Positions 46,763-57,769 of a stretch of 64,000 bases of DNA are shown here, one piece after another (within the stretch, counting starts at the first letter, position 1; every line of letters begins with the position of its first letter). Source of the stretch: Quercus robur. Its lineage: Eukaryota > Streptophyta > Magnoliopsida > Fagales > Fagaceae. A program made the translations under genes and the position numbers. Where the stretch lies: positions 17,459,351-17,523,350 of the forward strand of contig NC_065544.1 of assembly GCF_932294415.1 (NCBI RefSeq), in the 5' to 3' direction. Under the pieces are notes generated by a model. The model made no database searches and had not been told where the DNA came from. It saw nothing but the letters and a program-made list of their open reading frames with translations.

Positions 46763-48676
46763 TGAAGTCGCCGCCCCCAGCCCGTTTTTATGGGATGTTG
46801 GGCCAAACCCACGTGAATGGGTGGAGTCGTGTTATTGCCTCTCAAAGTGGAAGTTCGACTAGTTATATTTTTCCTTTTAGATCAAGGGTTTTACAATGGA
46901 GTTGTCACTTATTTAATTATTAGAAAAATAAGAAAACCATGAATGAAAAATTCCTCATTTTATTAATCTGTAATTCAATTTACATTGATCATAGGAAAAT
47001 TACATGGTTTTGGTCCTAGATACAATCTAAGATAAAAGTACATGGCTTTGTTTCCTAGTTACAATCTAAAAATCGAAAATTACATGGATAAGTATTTGAT
47101 CTACTAACCCTTGATCTAAGCTCGGAGGCTATGTTATAAGGTGGGAAGGTGTTAGGCACCCGCCTTACCCGGTGAAACCGGTCTTCTAGACTATGGTGGC
47201 CAACATTCATATTACATCATCCAATATGTCAATCAATTTGTATGTTGAATTTAATGTGTGTGCATGTGATAAACCCTAATTCAATTTATTAAGCATATTA
47301 TTTGGATTGAAAAATAAAATCTAGTGAATGTGTGTGGATAGTGATAACCTCGATTCAAGGATTTGAAAGAATTACTAAACAAACATGTTTTTCATATTTT
47401 TGATATGGATTTAAGATTAAATCTAGTGATATGCATGAACATGTGATGAGCAACTAAGAACATGTGAAGAACACATAAAAACAATTAATAACATTCAAAC
47501 ATATTCAAGAGAATTATCATGCTTTAATCTTAAATTCTCATTATGGCAATATAAGCAAATAGTTAGGGAAGAGGATTATACCTTCATGCAAGATCCATAT
47601 GATGAAGGAGGGGATTCTTGATGGAGGTCATAAGGGTGGAGGAAAAGAAGAGCTAGGAGAGGGAGAGTGAGTCTTACTCAATACCTTGAGTCTCAGGAAG
47701 ACTAAGATATGACAAGACTACTCAACTTCACTAGAACTCAAGAGAAGAGAAGAGAGGGGGATTTATTGTGTCTTGCAATGAAGGAGATGGGGAATTTATA
47801 TAGTAGTGGTGGAGGAAATATGAATGGAAGGTCATTTAATGAGGGTTGACAAGGAATCATGAACCTAGACCTCATTTTAGCCTTTGGGGAAATCTGGTGC
47901 ATTAAATGTGGAGATTTGTGGGAGTGAGGAGCAAGCCAAAATTCGGTTTTCTTGTAGCTGCTGTAACAGCCTATAGAGCCAACTTTGAAAAATCATATCT
48001 GCCTCAATTCTAATCAGAATTGTCTCATTCTTGTGCTCAAATTGAAGCCTTGGATGTCTAGTTTCTGGGAAAAATAACCTCATTCATAGATTCAAAATAT
48101 GCTAAGAGATATTGATGAAATGGTGAGCAGAGGTCATTTGTTAGAAAATGGTTTCAACACAATTAACATTAATAGGTCCCAAATTGGCTCACAATTAACA
48201 TTAAATGGCTTCAATCACTCCCATTTCAGACTTAATTGGTTCCAAATTTACTCTAATTAAAAGATAATTGCACAAATTACTCATTGAATAATTAATGTTT
48301 AACTATCTAGTTAATTAGGTGTGTGCAACCCTATCATAAAATGTAGTCATAACCAATCAAATTATGACACATCATCAATCTCAAATTGATTATACTTATA
48401 ACCAATTGAAATCAATTGTTCATAATCACATATAGTTAGACTCAATTTGTGATAGTGCATCTCAGCCATTAAAACTTGATTCGATGATAACTTTCAATCT
48501 AATGGTCCGATTAGGGCTCATGACCAGTCAATTTGATCGTTACAACATCAAGATCATTTTGGTAAAATGAGATTAAGGATATAATGACCAGAATCAAGAT
48601 GCATATTTTCAATGTGAAATTACATTTTTGCCCTCCATGTGAGGTTAAATACGGGTTGTAAAATAGGGTGTCAACA
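46763..48676 (+). repeat. 3' LTR of the non-coding element
   Basis: Collinear with 39911-41820 to its end at gggtgtcaaca. The first ~20 bases differ (tgaagtcgccgcc instead of tgtgagagaccgc), so the exact start is uncertain by a few bases. It is followed by CCGTC, the target duplication partner. Confidence 0.88.
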
Positions 48677-48681
48677 CCGTC

Positions 48682-49446
48682 GCATAATATAGTTCCCTGG
48701 CAGAATGACTTTGGTAGACAAAGACAAATTGGGCCCAAGACCTTTTTAGTCCAGTCAACATTATCTGGCCCACAAAGGCCCAAATTCTTTTGTATAAAAG
48801 GAAAAGCGTGAAAACTAATATGAAGAAGCACGATGAAAAGAAACAAGGAACGGCAGAAAGTGTCAGCAGTAGGAATCACGTGAAGGAAAGAAAAGCCAAA
48901 CCAAAGGAAAATGACAAATGTAGCAGGAAACGCATGAAGAAATAAGACAAAACATGCAGCAGACCAAAACAAAGATAATTTGCTACGACAGAAACGACGT
49001 GGGAGGCAATCACAGAAGATAGCAGAGTAAGCACAGAAGGGTCAAGGCACCACCAACCTATATCCAGCCAATACAAGGGAGGTGGGCCCACGGTCAAGCG
49101 GATTCAGAGGATGTGGTTTGGTGGTAGGGGGAAAAGGGGGTCTATATTTGATTTCCTACCGTGACTTCTTTTGGGGAATATATCTTGTTGTGATGGTATC
49201 TTACCCAAAAGAAGTAATAAATGATTGAGACCATCTGTGATTTACAGTTGCCACAATTTGTGGATCCTCTATATTAATCACATCAGAACACTGGATTTGA
49301 TAATCAAATAGAACACTAAGGGGTTTGCCTTTAAAGATTTCAAAGAACCTGCTTCTCTATAGTAACCTTGTGGACGCTTCAGCCTAAAATTGGCATCTTA
49401 GTCCTATAAGGTCTTTGGTAAACAGTTCTATTTGAAAGAAACTATC
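48682..49446 (+). promoter_or_regulatory. Region upstream of the pararetroviral polyprotein
   Basis: Non-coding, with a TATA-like box (tgtataaaagga, about 48790) in the part rich in ggcccaaa text, which probably belongs to the older element split by the LTR insertion. A tggtatc at 49194-49200 resembles the first seven bases of the Met-tRNA primer-binding site used by plant pararetroviruses, but the following bases match only partly. The polyprotein ATG at 49447 lies in the context tatcatggcaag. Confidence 0.4.
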
Positions 49447-50430
49447 ATGGCAAGTTCATCTTCAGAAGTCATTGATACCACTAAATCTACCTTTGATCTT
49501 TCTCTTCGAAAATCCACTGCAAATAGGTTAGACTACCTGTATGAAATTTCTCATGTTCCTGAAGATAGTAAAATGCCTATTACTGACTTTCCTATTGTAA
49601 ATCCTTATATAGTATTTGATAAACCCCAAGTCTCTTTCAAAAAATCCATAAAAAAAAAAAAACTTTTAGGCCCTTCTCAACCTTCTACTATAAAAGTATA
49701 TGTCCAAGCCTCCAAGTTTGATTAGTATAATATCCCAGCAAGTGAAACAGAAAACTTCATTAGCCTTGCCCTTCCCAGAGAATTTATAATCCCATGGCAG
49801 AAACAAGGATATACCCATCTTCATTTTGGAGCAGTCAGGTTGGCATTAACTTTCCATGGAAGAAAAGGACTCCCAGTAGTCTTTAGAGTTTCACTTCTTG
49901 ATTCCAGATTCCTGGAATATCAAAATGCAGTTATAGGGACAGTTCAAACCACTTTAAATGCAGGAGCAGTCTTTGTCACACTTTTCCCTAATTTCAATAT
50001 GTCCCTTAAAGATCTCCATCTTTGTGATGCTCTTAAGGTACAAGTCCAAATTACAGGAGCTTCCCAGGTGCAAGACACATTTGCAGCCACTCTCCACTAC
50101 CAGCTTGCTTATAGACTACAGAATCATGTTTTCGACATAGCGGTCCCAGACATGGCTCAATCTAATGATGCCTTATTAATTCAAGTTGATCCTAGAATGA
50201 CACCTATGTGTACATTCGTTCCAAGACAACTCAATAGAAAGCAGATGACTTCTCTCTTCCCAGAATCACGGATTACGAATTATGAGATGCTCCATCAAGC
50301 AGCTAAACCAATTGAATCAAAGACTCCTCTTTTTATCAGAAAAGAGAATGGGGAAGTAGAGACAAAGTTCCTAGTAGCTCCTTCAGAAAAGAAAGATGTA
50401 ACAGTCTTTCCAACTCAGATTGCTATTCTC
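49447..50430 (+). pseudogene. Caulimovirid movement protein region (degraded)
   Basis: The reading starts MASSSSEVID. The centre carries conserved movement-protein text such as GYTHLHFGAVRLAL and LFPNFNMSL, as in the 30K superfamily that enlarges plasmodesmata. A TAG at 49723-49725 splits it near residue 93 and a TAA near 50431 ends the open stretch. The frame then continues through further stops (TGA near 50477, TAA near 50695) into a spacer containing a Cys-rich bit. The frame is the same as the downstream capsid and polymerase regions, implying an original fused polyprotein. It is not functional as it stands. Confidence 0.82.
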
Positions 50431-50871
50431 TAACCAGTCTCGTACGTTAAAGAAGATGGTCTTAAGATTCAAGGATTTTGAGAAGACGGGAAGCCTTTCT
50501 GTGAAGGAAAATCATCTACTGGCCACATCTGGTGGGATGTTTGTAATTGTATTGATTGCAAAGAAGAAGAGACATTTGAAGCAGATCCTCCGCAAAGAAA
50601 GAAAAAATCTTTCCAGCAAAAACTTAAAGAAAGATATGAAGCAGGAGATCCAGAAGTTGACCTCCTTGGAGAACCATTTGGAAAATTTGACTATTAAGTT
50701 CTTTATCCTAGAACCAGAAAACAAACCCTTACCCCCTTCCCTTCATGCAAAGAAAATCTAAACCAATACCAGAAACCTCCATTAATCCCATATTACCAGA
50801 AAGTCCTTCCACAAATACCAAAATACCAGTCACTCCCTACTACCCAAATACATAATCCTCCACCTTGTTAC
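50431..50871 (+). pseudogene. Polyprotein linker between movement and capsid regions (degraded)
   Basis: The frame from the movement region carries on here with basic and proline-rich text, a short cysteine cluster (about 50530-50560) and several in-frame stops. The 113-codon frame at 50420-50761 is in another phase and is a shadow. No domain is identified. Confidence 0.5.
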
Positions 50872-53001
50872 ATGTTTGACCAAGCCTCACCTTCTTATTC
50901 TCAAAACTTTCCTCCACTAGAAAGTTTTGATCATCCCCAGACCAATACCAAACATATTTGGAAAATCAAAAACCCTGTTGGAACCAACCCAGATGGAACC
51001 AAGAAACAAGTCTCTTCTGCAGAAGCAGCCTTAAACTGGCAAGCAGAAAATGTTGTAGCTCAAAACAAAGTCCTTTCAAAGATACTTGATAATCAGCAAA
51101 AGATGGCAGTAGTTACTCACACTTTTTCTGCCTCAAATGCTCTAGTTCAAGATTTGAAGAAAAAAATTAAAACTGTTGAACAGGAGTTGGCCACAATTGC
51201 CTCCACAGTCAAAGACTTGTCTGTATCTTTTCCTCTCATTGGACAAAAAGAAAAGGAAAGGAAGTAGTTGTTGCTACAGCTTTAATCCATGGAAAGATCA
51301 CAGAAGGAACCTACTCTCACTCCCCCTATACATGTCCATATGCCTCTCCAATCACGACAATCATTATACAAGGACTTGTCGGTACCATTGACCTCCCCAT
51401 TTTCACCAACTTCTCCTTATCAAAACCTCCAACTACTGGTTATAACACATCCTGACCACAATCCCTTCAAATCAAGTGGAATTTTTCCAGCTATTACATA
51501 TTCTACCCTACCTCAACCAGAGCCCCAAAGTAAACCACAAAATGAGCCTTCCCCAATAAAACAGGACAAAGAACTATTATACCAACTTCCAGATCCAACT
51601 ATAGGAGCCTCTTCAAGACCTCCAGACATGAATATGTTAGCCATGAATCCTGATCCCCCAAACCCAATCTCTTCATTTCTCAGAACCCTCACCCTTGGAG
51701 ACTCCAAAAAACCTTTTGTGCTCCTTATAATAGAAGACTCAGACTTAGACTTGTCTGATCTTGGTTTGGAGGAAGTATTTATGACTGATCCAAAAGAAGA
51801 AGAAGAGGATGATGTTCTTCGTCCTCAAAGGCCTCCATCTCCCCCACTAATCTTTTCTCCACCACATTTTGTTCCAGATCACCAAACCAGATTGTCTTAC
51901 TCACCAACTACAAATTCAAAACATTTGTTCACTCTTGATAATGTTCCTCCCTCTAAATGGCATGATGAGTTTTTTAACATGTACTCCTGGTGCATAGTTG
52001 AACTTCAAGCTCCAAATGCCACTACTTCTCAGATTATTGCTAAGTTTGTTGCAAGGATTACAGGAAGATTAAGAGAATGGTGGATCAATTTGGGAGAATA
52101 CAGTCAGAGACAGGTAGGTCAATGTAATACATTGGAAGATTTCTTTACAATTGTCCATAATGAATTTTTGGGTGCACCAACCCACTATAAAGAGGTAGCA
52201 CGAGAGGAATTTTTGCTGATGAAATGTTGCTCATTTCATAGAAAAGATCTGGAGAAACATTTTGACAGAATGTCTAGAAGATATTACTCTTTCAATGGTA
52301 TGGATGATGTCAATGCTAAGCATACCTTCCTCAATTCCCTCCCAGAACCACTAGGGGATGAGACACTTCACATGATGAATCTCCAGAAAATAACTCTGCA
52401 ACAAGCCTCCTTAGGAGAAATTTACCAGCATGCTCTTATTGCCCTTGAAAAACTCTGCAACCAGAGAAAATTTCTTTCAAAAATAGACAAAATCCATAAC
52501 AAACTCAGAGATAATTGTAAAAGAAAAGATTTGCAGATAAAGTGTTATGACAAGAATTGTTCCTATTCAACAAGGAGAAGAGATCATTTCAAGAAATATT
52601 CCTGGAAGAAAAAACATTATGCAAGCCACAAGAAAATATTTTCAAAGAAGAAAAATTGGAAGTTTCTTCGAAGAAAGCATTTTAAAGGGAAAACTTTAAA
52701 AGTCTGCTTTGTAAGCAGAAGGCCGGGACATTTTGCAAAAAATTGCACAAAGAAGGAGAAAGCAGCAAAGCTTCTAGAACAAGCCCAGATCCATGCAGAG
52801 GATACTCCATTTTCAGACGTAGAATCACTTTTCTCACTGGATGATGAGTATTCCCCTCAAGCTTTGGTTGTCATGGCCTATTCCACTTCAGAAGAAGATA
52901 CAGATTCGGACAATGATGAAGACACAGGACAAGAAATCCAGACCATTTACACATCCCAACCTATTATAGCCTCTTTAACCAATCCTACCCCTATAGCCTA
53001 G
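50872..53001 (+). pseudogene. Caulimovirid capsid-like (gag) region with zinc knuckle (degraded)
   Basis: Two open stretches in one frame (50872-51267 and 51289-53001) are separated by stops at about 51265 and 51280. The first has a coiled-coil-like segment (about 51050-51250). The second has a low-complexity proline-rich and acidic part, then capsid text (LREWWINLGEYSQR, EFLGAPTHYKEVAREEF), a Lys/Arg-rich stretch, and a CCHC-type knuckle at 52704-52745. The second cysteine of the knuckle is replaced by serine. An acidic Ser/Asp-rich tail follows, ending in a TAG at 52999-53001. The capsid would package pregenomic RNA; the altered knuckle and stops say this copy cannot. Confidence 0.8.
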
Positions 53002-55043
53002 GCACACATCCTCCTAGACACCTACTCTAGACCTATCCCAGTAATAGCCCTGTTTGATACGGGAGCAGCAGCAACAATTCTCCACCACAAGATTTTGTTT
53101 GCAGAATGTTGGTTACCCCATAATCAAATGCTCAGAGTAGCAAATGGTGAAACATTTCTTATCACCTTGAAAAGCAAACCTTTGTTCATTAGAATCTTTC
53201 CGACTCTCATCATTAGACATCAAGTCCTTGGATCCCCTCTCACAGGAAGAGACCTTCTCATAGGATTTGATCTCCTACATCAAATACCTAACCTCGAATG
53301 GTCCTCAAAAGGACTTATGCATAAACAACACCTTCTCACATGGACCCAAGTCCCCCATCTGTTCATAGTTGACCCCTTTCAGTCTTTAAAACTCCAAATT
53401 ATCCATGACTGTTGTGCAAATACCCACTCTGAATTCCTCCTTAAGAATTCAAACCCTTTGTGGAAAAACCCGAACTTTTTCATATCCCTTCCCTTCAAGA
53501 AAAATGAAGACGTTAATCCCACAAAAGCCAGTCATCGGGGAATGAATCCAGAACATTTAACCTTAGCCAAACAAGAGCTCGCCACCCTCCTTTTCGAAGG
53601 CCTTATTGAACCAACAACGTCTCCATGGGCATGCGAAGCCTTTTATGTTAATAAGCATTCCGAACAAGTCAGAGGAAAACTCAGATTGGTGATTAATTAT
53701 CAGGATCTAAATCACTTCCTCGTAGATGATAAATTGCCCCTGCCAAACAAAAGTGCACTCTTTCAACATCTTTCAAATGCAAAAATATTCTCAAAGTTCG
53801 ATCTGAAAGCAGGGTTTTGGCAATTGGGAATTCATCGAGAAGAAAGATACAAAACAGCGTTTTGCATCCCTGATCACCACTATCAATGGACTGTCATGCC
53901 TTTTGGCCTCAAAAATGCCCCATCCCAATTCCAAAAAGCAATGGTGACGTTGTTCCAGCCACTCCTGAACAATGCATTGATTTACATAGACGATATTCTC
54001 CTATTTTCCAAGGATGAAGAATCCCATAAGAAATTGCTCACTGAATTTTATAATTTAGTGAAATCACAAGGGATTATGCTCTTGGAAAAGAAAATGATCA
54101 TTGGACAATCCTCTATAGATTTTTTGGGAGTAAACATTTCAGATGGAAAGCACGTATTACAGCCTCACATAGCCACCTCCCTTGGTGAATTCCTAGATAG
54201 GCTCACAAGTACTAAACAGATACAGCAGTTTCTTGGAATTGTTAATTACATGTCAGATTTCATTCCAAAAATTTCCAAGTATAGAAACTCTCTAGCCCAA
54301 CTGCTGAAAAAATCTCCTCCAGAATGAAATTCTGTCCATACAGAAGCAATCCAATAGTTGAAAAAATTGGCAGAAAAGCTTTCTCCTTTGCAGATCCCAG
54401 GAACAGGCAAACGGATATTGCAAACAGATGCAAGTGGTGAGTATTAGGCAGCAGCTCTTTTTGAAGAACTTGATGGTAAAAGAAGTATTTGCGGGTATAA
54501 GAGTGGTGCATTTAAACCTTCAGAATTGCACTACCACTCTACTTTTAAAGAGATTCTTGCAGTCTAACATGGAATTGAAAAATTCCAGTTTCATCTTCTT
54601 GGGCATCACTTCCTGGTAGAAATGGATATGTCTTCCTTCCCTAAAATGCTTCAGTTCAAAAGGAAAATGCTTCCACATCCTCAGTTACTCAGATGGTCAA
54701 ATTGGTTTTCACAATGGTCTTTCCAAGTGAAGCACATCAAAGGAAAGATAACCTTATCACTGATTATCTTTCCAGAAAGCCTCCAGTCCTCAATACCACA
54801 ATTCTTCCTTCCCTCTTATATGTATACCCTGTTACATATCCTTCCTCATCATCAGATCCTTCTCCAACAATTCCCAGTAATATCCTTAACATGATAGAGA
54901 ATCTCCCTCTAGAAATAAAAGACCAAATAAAGACCTTAACCCTTCAAGCCAGAGCCAAAAGAATTATCAGAATCCTCCACAATTATCTTAGAAATCACCA
55001 GCCCCACTTCCTTGCTGTTTTCCCTGATATTGACCAACCATGA
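53002..55043 (+). pseudogene. Caulimovirid protease / RT / RNase H region (degraded)
   Basis: The aspartic protease active-site DTG is at 53056-53064, just after the stop that closes the capsid stretch. The RT domain follows, with KLRLVINYQDLN, FDLKAGFWQLGI, MPFGLKNAPSQFQ and the catalytic YIDD at 53983-53994. A TGA at 54325 ends the longest open stretch (53095-54327). RNase H text (QTDAS at about 54420, HIKGK) continues through further stops, and a single-base shift near 54745-54752 moves it to another frame (LITDYLSRKP). The 3' part (to 55043) is Pro/Ser-rich. The region would copy pregenomic RNA to DNA; its catalytic residues persist but the frame is broken. Confidence 0.88.
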
Positions 55044-55646
55044 AAAACCCCTTTTGCCTTCTGGATAACAAATTGGACGATTGCACATTATCTCTACATG
55101 TGGTATTTACTCAATGAGTATCATTTGTGCATCCATTTTGAACCAGAATTTTACAAATATATTTTCCCACGTGAAAACAGATATTTCCATAAATTCTGGT
55201 TTGACATTTTGAAAAATGATGCCTATAATGGAGAATAGATAAAATGTCCTTCTACAGAACATCCAAGATTTGCAAGCAAGATTACTTCAACAACTTTGAT
55301 TGTTAAGCTTAACTCCAAAAACGATGTTCGTGCAGAAGGACTTTTCTACCCTGCAGAAATACAGTGGCTTACTAATCAAGATGGCACTTTACACACGCAT
55401 CGGGACCCATCTTGGCTATCCTGTTATTATGCTCTCACACTGACAGAATCTCTAAATAAAGGGATCTTATCTCAAATAGTACCCATAGATCCAGAAACCT
55501 GCAGAAAGCAGTTACCACATGAAGACCATTGGGAAATGCCAAATCCTCTTAAGGGGTATGACGACCCCTATTACCATAACCATGATCCAGATGTAAATGC
55601 TGATGTAGATGAAGATTGGTTCCAAGGAAGAGATGGATGGGACTAG
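55044..55646 (+). pseudogene. C-terminal region or second ORF of the pararetrovirus (degraded)
   Basis: In the same phase as the last polymerase stretch, an aromatic-rich segment (about 55050-55235) leads through a TAG near 55238 to an open 116-codon stretch (55296-55646) with LFYPAEIQWLTNQDG and an acidic end. It ends 23 bp before a poly-A run. Some endogenous caulimovirids such as florendoviruses have an extra 3' ORF of unknown function; this could be its remnant or the polyprotein C-terminus. I do not recognise a domain. Confidence 0.55.
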
Positions 55647-55668
55647 ACTTTCCTAATATATTGTACTT

Positions 55669-55688
55669 AAAAAAAAAAAAAAAAAAAA
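55669..55688 (+). repeat. Poly-A run after the last pararetroviral frame
   Basis: About 20 A directly downstream of the terminal stop at 55646, before the promoter region. It may mark an old integration or recombination joint, or slippage. Confidence 0.7.
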
Positions 55689-55739
55689 GCCCCTAGAAGC
55701 GTCTTCAGACGTTTCATCCTTATCCCTGCAACATACTTT

Positions 55740-55990
55740 ACAGATCATATTCCCAACTGTCCATCTCTGCACTTAGGACCCCTACCATGCACCTGCTTCA
55801 CAACCTAATCATGACAGGCTCAGGCCTCTGCCCTTTTGGCCAGTTGTCAACATGGAGCCGGCCCCTTCTTTCTCTTCAAAAATCTTTGTACTCTAAATGT
55901 AATATATTTCTATAAAGTTGTGCTTATAAATAGCCCCCAAAGGGCTTTGTATAAGAGTAGAGTGAACAAAGGAGAGAAGAGAATCCCTGT
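55740..55990 (+). promoter_or_regulatory. Pararetroviral pregenomic promoter (candidate)
   Basis: TATAAATA lies at 55925-55932, with a CA-rich and ct-rich region upstream and gaacaaaggagagaagag downstream, where initiation would fall (about 55960). Placement just after the last viral reading region is that of the 35S-type promoter. Transcription from here would run out into 56-57 kb, since this copy is permuted. Confidence 0.6.
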
Positions 55991-56060
55991 AAGATGTCCA
56001 CAAGCATATCCAATGTAAAAAAGTTGTTAAGTTTAATAATATTATTGAGTTTGCTGTATT

Positions 56061-57555
56061 TAGTTCTGTGTTCAATCCCTTATTTTCATGTGATCTTTTA
56101 TCTCTTCTTAGTCGTATACTTTGTAAACCAATTTCCATAATCTTCTTACACCCTCTATTTCAATCTTCCCTCTTGCTTCCCTCTTTTCCCTTGTATACAG
56201 CAGGAACAAACAAAAGGAAATTTTATCGTGAAATGGGTAGTGGGGCAGCAGACATGAACTAAACAATGGCAGTAGTCTGGGCAACCAATGGGTGAGTGGG
56301 TAATCTTGAAAGGATGCCCACAAAAAACCAAAAACAGTTGGTGAAGCCCTAGGGGTAAAAGGAGAAATCCCGTTGAATCAGTTTGCTATAAAAGGAAGGT
56401 AACCAGGCAGAAAAAAAGGAGGGAATGGAGGAGGAAAAAACAGAGGAAGAAAAGGAAAAACAGAGGAAGAGAGAAAAATACCGAAAGAGAGAAACCCAAT
56501 AGAGGGAAGCATTTACGGGAGGAAAACTCATGGTAAGAGAATAGTAAGCACCCAGAGAGAGGTACCCAGGGAATGGAGGAGGAAAAAATAGAGGAAGAAA
56601 AGGAAAACCAAGGGAAGAGAGAAAAACACCGAAAGAGAGAAACCCAATGGAGGGAAGCACTTAAGGGAGAAAAACCCATGTTAAGAGAGTAGTAAGCACC
56701 CAGAGAGAGGTACCCAGGAAAAGGGAAGACCGAAAAGGGGGAACAACCCACGACAGGAGAGTAATAAGAAACTAAGAGTAAAGAAAGAATGGAGAGAAAG
56801 AAAGAAAGTGGTAAAACAAAGAGAAAATACGGCAGGAATAGAGGCATGCATCAATAGACCATCTTTTCCCTCCCTCTTAACAAACCCATTCTTTGATGTC
56901 TCCAAAAGTAATAACTAGTAGTCATTTAGGCTTATTCTCTAAAATGCACAACTTTGATAGCAAAAGCCTATAACAAGGTTGTTCAAGTTGGGGTTTAGGT
57001 TCTTTCTTGGTTTACTTATCCTATGGGAAGATTCAATATTTGATTTTGATTGCAAATATATTTGATGTCTCTCATGATAAATTATATCTATTGTATTTAG
57101 TCATCCCGCTGAAGCACCTTTTTATCACGTCTGCTGCATCAATTGTCCTGCTGTGGTATCTTTACTTTTTGTACTAGTTATTTGCCGTAACACCTTTTCA
57201 TTATATGTACCGTGTTAGCTATTATACTAGCTAAACCTTTTCTGCGGAAGCTTTCTTTTTTATTTGTTATTACGTGTTTCACTGTTTACACAAACTAATC
57301 ATTATCCTGCCATAAGTATATATATACATATATCTTGTTTCTCATGTTCTGCAAAATATATTTTATATATGTATATGTGAATACGTATAAGTATATATAC
57401 TCATATATGTATGTATATATTTGAGAATATGCTAACCCATTTAAACTAACATTTGTTTGATGGGTATTTTCTTTGGGCTTTAGATTTGTTTATGTGTAGG
57501 AAGTAGAAAAGTATTTCTGCAGTAAAAACGAAGAGTAGTTATTTACATTGCAAAA
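56061..57555. other. Non-coding region with purine tandem duplication
   Basis: A second TATA-like box (ctataaaagga, 56387-56394) is followed by a purine-rich stretch. In it a ~148-bp unit starting gaatggaggaggaaaaaa is duplicated (about 56423-56570 and 56571-56718). The minus-strand Ser/Phe/Leu-rich frames here are by-products. 57301-57430 is TA-rich. Confidence 0.7.
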
Positions 57556-57562
57556 GGTTTTA

Positions 57563-57765
57563 TTGCACAGTAGACAGCTTTAAAGCACAGCAGACAGCTT
57601 TAAAGCACAGCAGACAGCTTTAATGCACAGTAGGAAGCTTTATTGCACTGCAGAAAGTTTTGCTATGTAAAGTCAGTCCTACGGCAGAAACTGGAGAAAA
57701 GTTCCTTTTGTGGCAGAAACTAGAGAAAAGTTACTTCTGCGGTAGAAACAGAAGATAAGCACCAC
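57563..57765 (+). repeat. Short minisatellite, ~24-bp unit, plus ~37-bp repeats
   Basis: The pattern gcacag(c/t)agacagctttaa is repeated four to five times at 57563-57660, followed by two to three copies of a ggcagaaactggagaaaag unit to about 57750. Similar gcagaa and cagcaga text occurs at 39850-39905 and 48840-49010, possibly the same LTR family on both sides of the pararetrovirus. Confidence 0.8.
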
Positions 57766-57769
57766 ATTC

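Larger units (their letters stand above)
39911..48676 (+). mobile_element. Large non-coding LTR retrotransposon (LARD-like), complete
   Basis: Two ~1.9-kb direct repeats (39911-41820 and about 46763-48676) begin TG (tgtgagagacc) and end gggtgtcaaca. They flank a 4.9-kb interior without gag, protease, RT or integrase. The target duplication is CCGCC (39906-39910) against CCGTC (48677-48681), one transition apart. In a 175-bp stretch compared by eye the LTRs differ at about eight positions, mostly transitions, so the insertion is not recent. The interior carries the minisatellite at 42107-42810, duplicated segments, and a twice-used motif (cctacgtacctct...gaggatcaggtc). It must have been mobilised in trans. 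A third, partial LTR is at 1842. Confidence 0.93.
49447..56060 (+). mobile_element. Endogenous caulimovirid-like pararetrovirus, degraded
   Basis: In order the copy holds a 30K-type movement region, capsid-like region, zinc knuckle, aspartic protease, reverse transcriptase, RNase H, a C-terminal region and then a TATA promoter. Integrase is absent and no LTRs flank it, which separates it from Ty3 retrotransposons. The single-frame polyprotein order and extra 3' reading region resemble florendoviruses and related plant endogenous caulimovirids. At least a dozen in-frame stops and one frameshift make it inert. It is in linear permuted form, with the promoter at the right end. Confidence 0.85.

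Noticed and set aside
48511..49097. Minus-strand hydrophobic ORFs of 153 and 73 codons
   Set aside because: The first crosses the LTR end and its flank, so it cannot be an inherited gene. No family is recognised.
49194..49205. Met-tRNA primer-binding site for the pararetrovirus
   Set aside because: Only the first seven bases match well (tggtatc), so it is kept as a weak candidate in the upstream region and not called as a separate feature.
56349..56905. Ser/Phe/Leu-rich minus-strand ORFs up to 153 codons
   Set aside because: They translate the duplicated purine-rich stretch; the same text appears in several frames.
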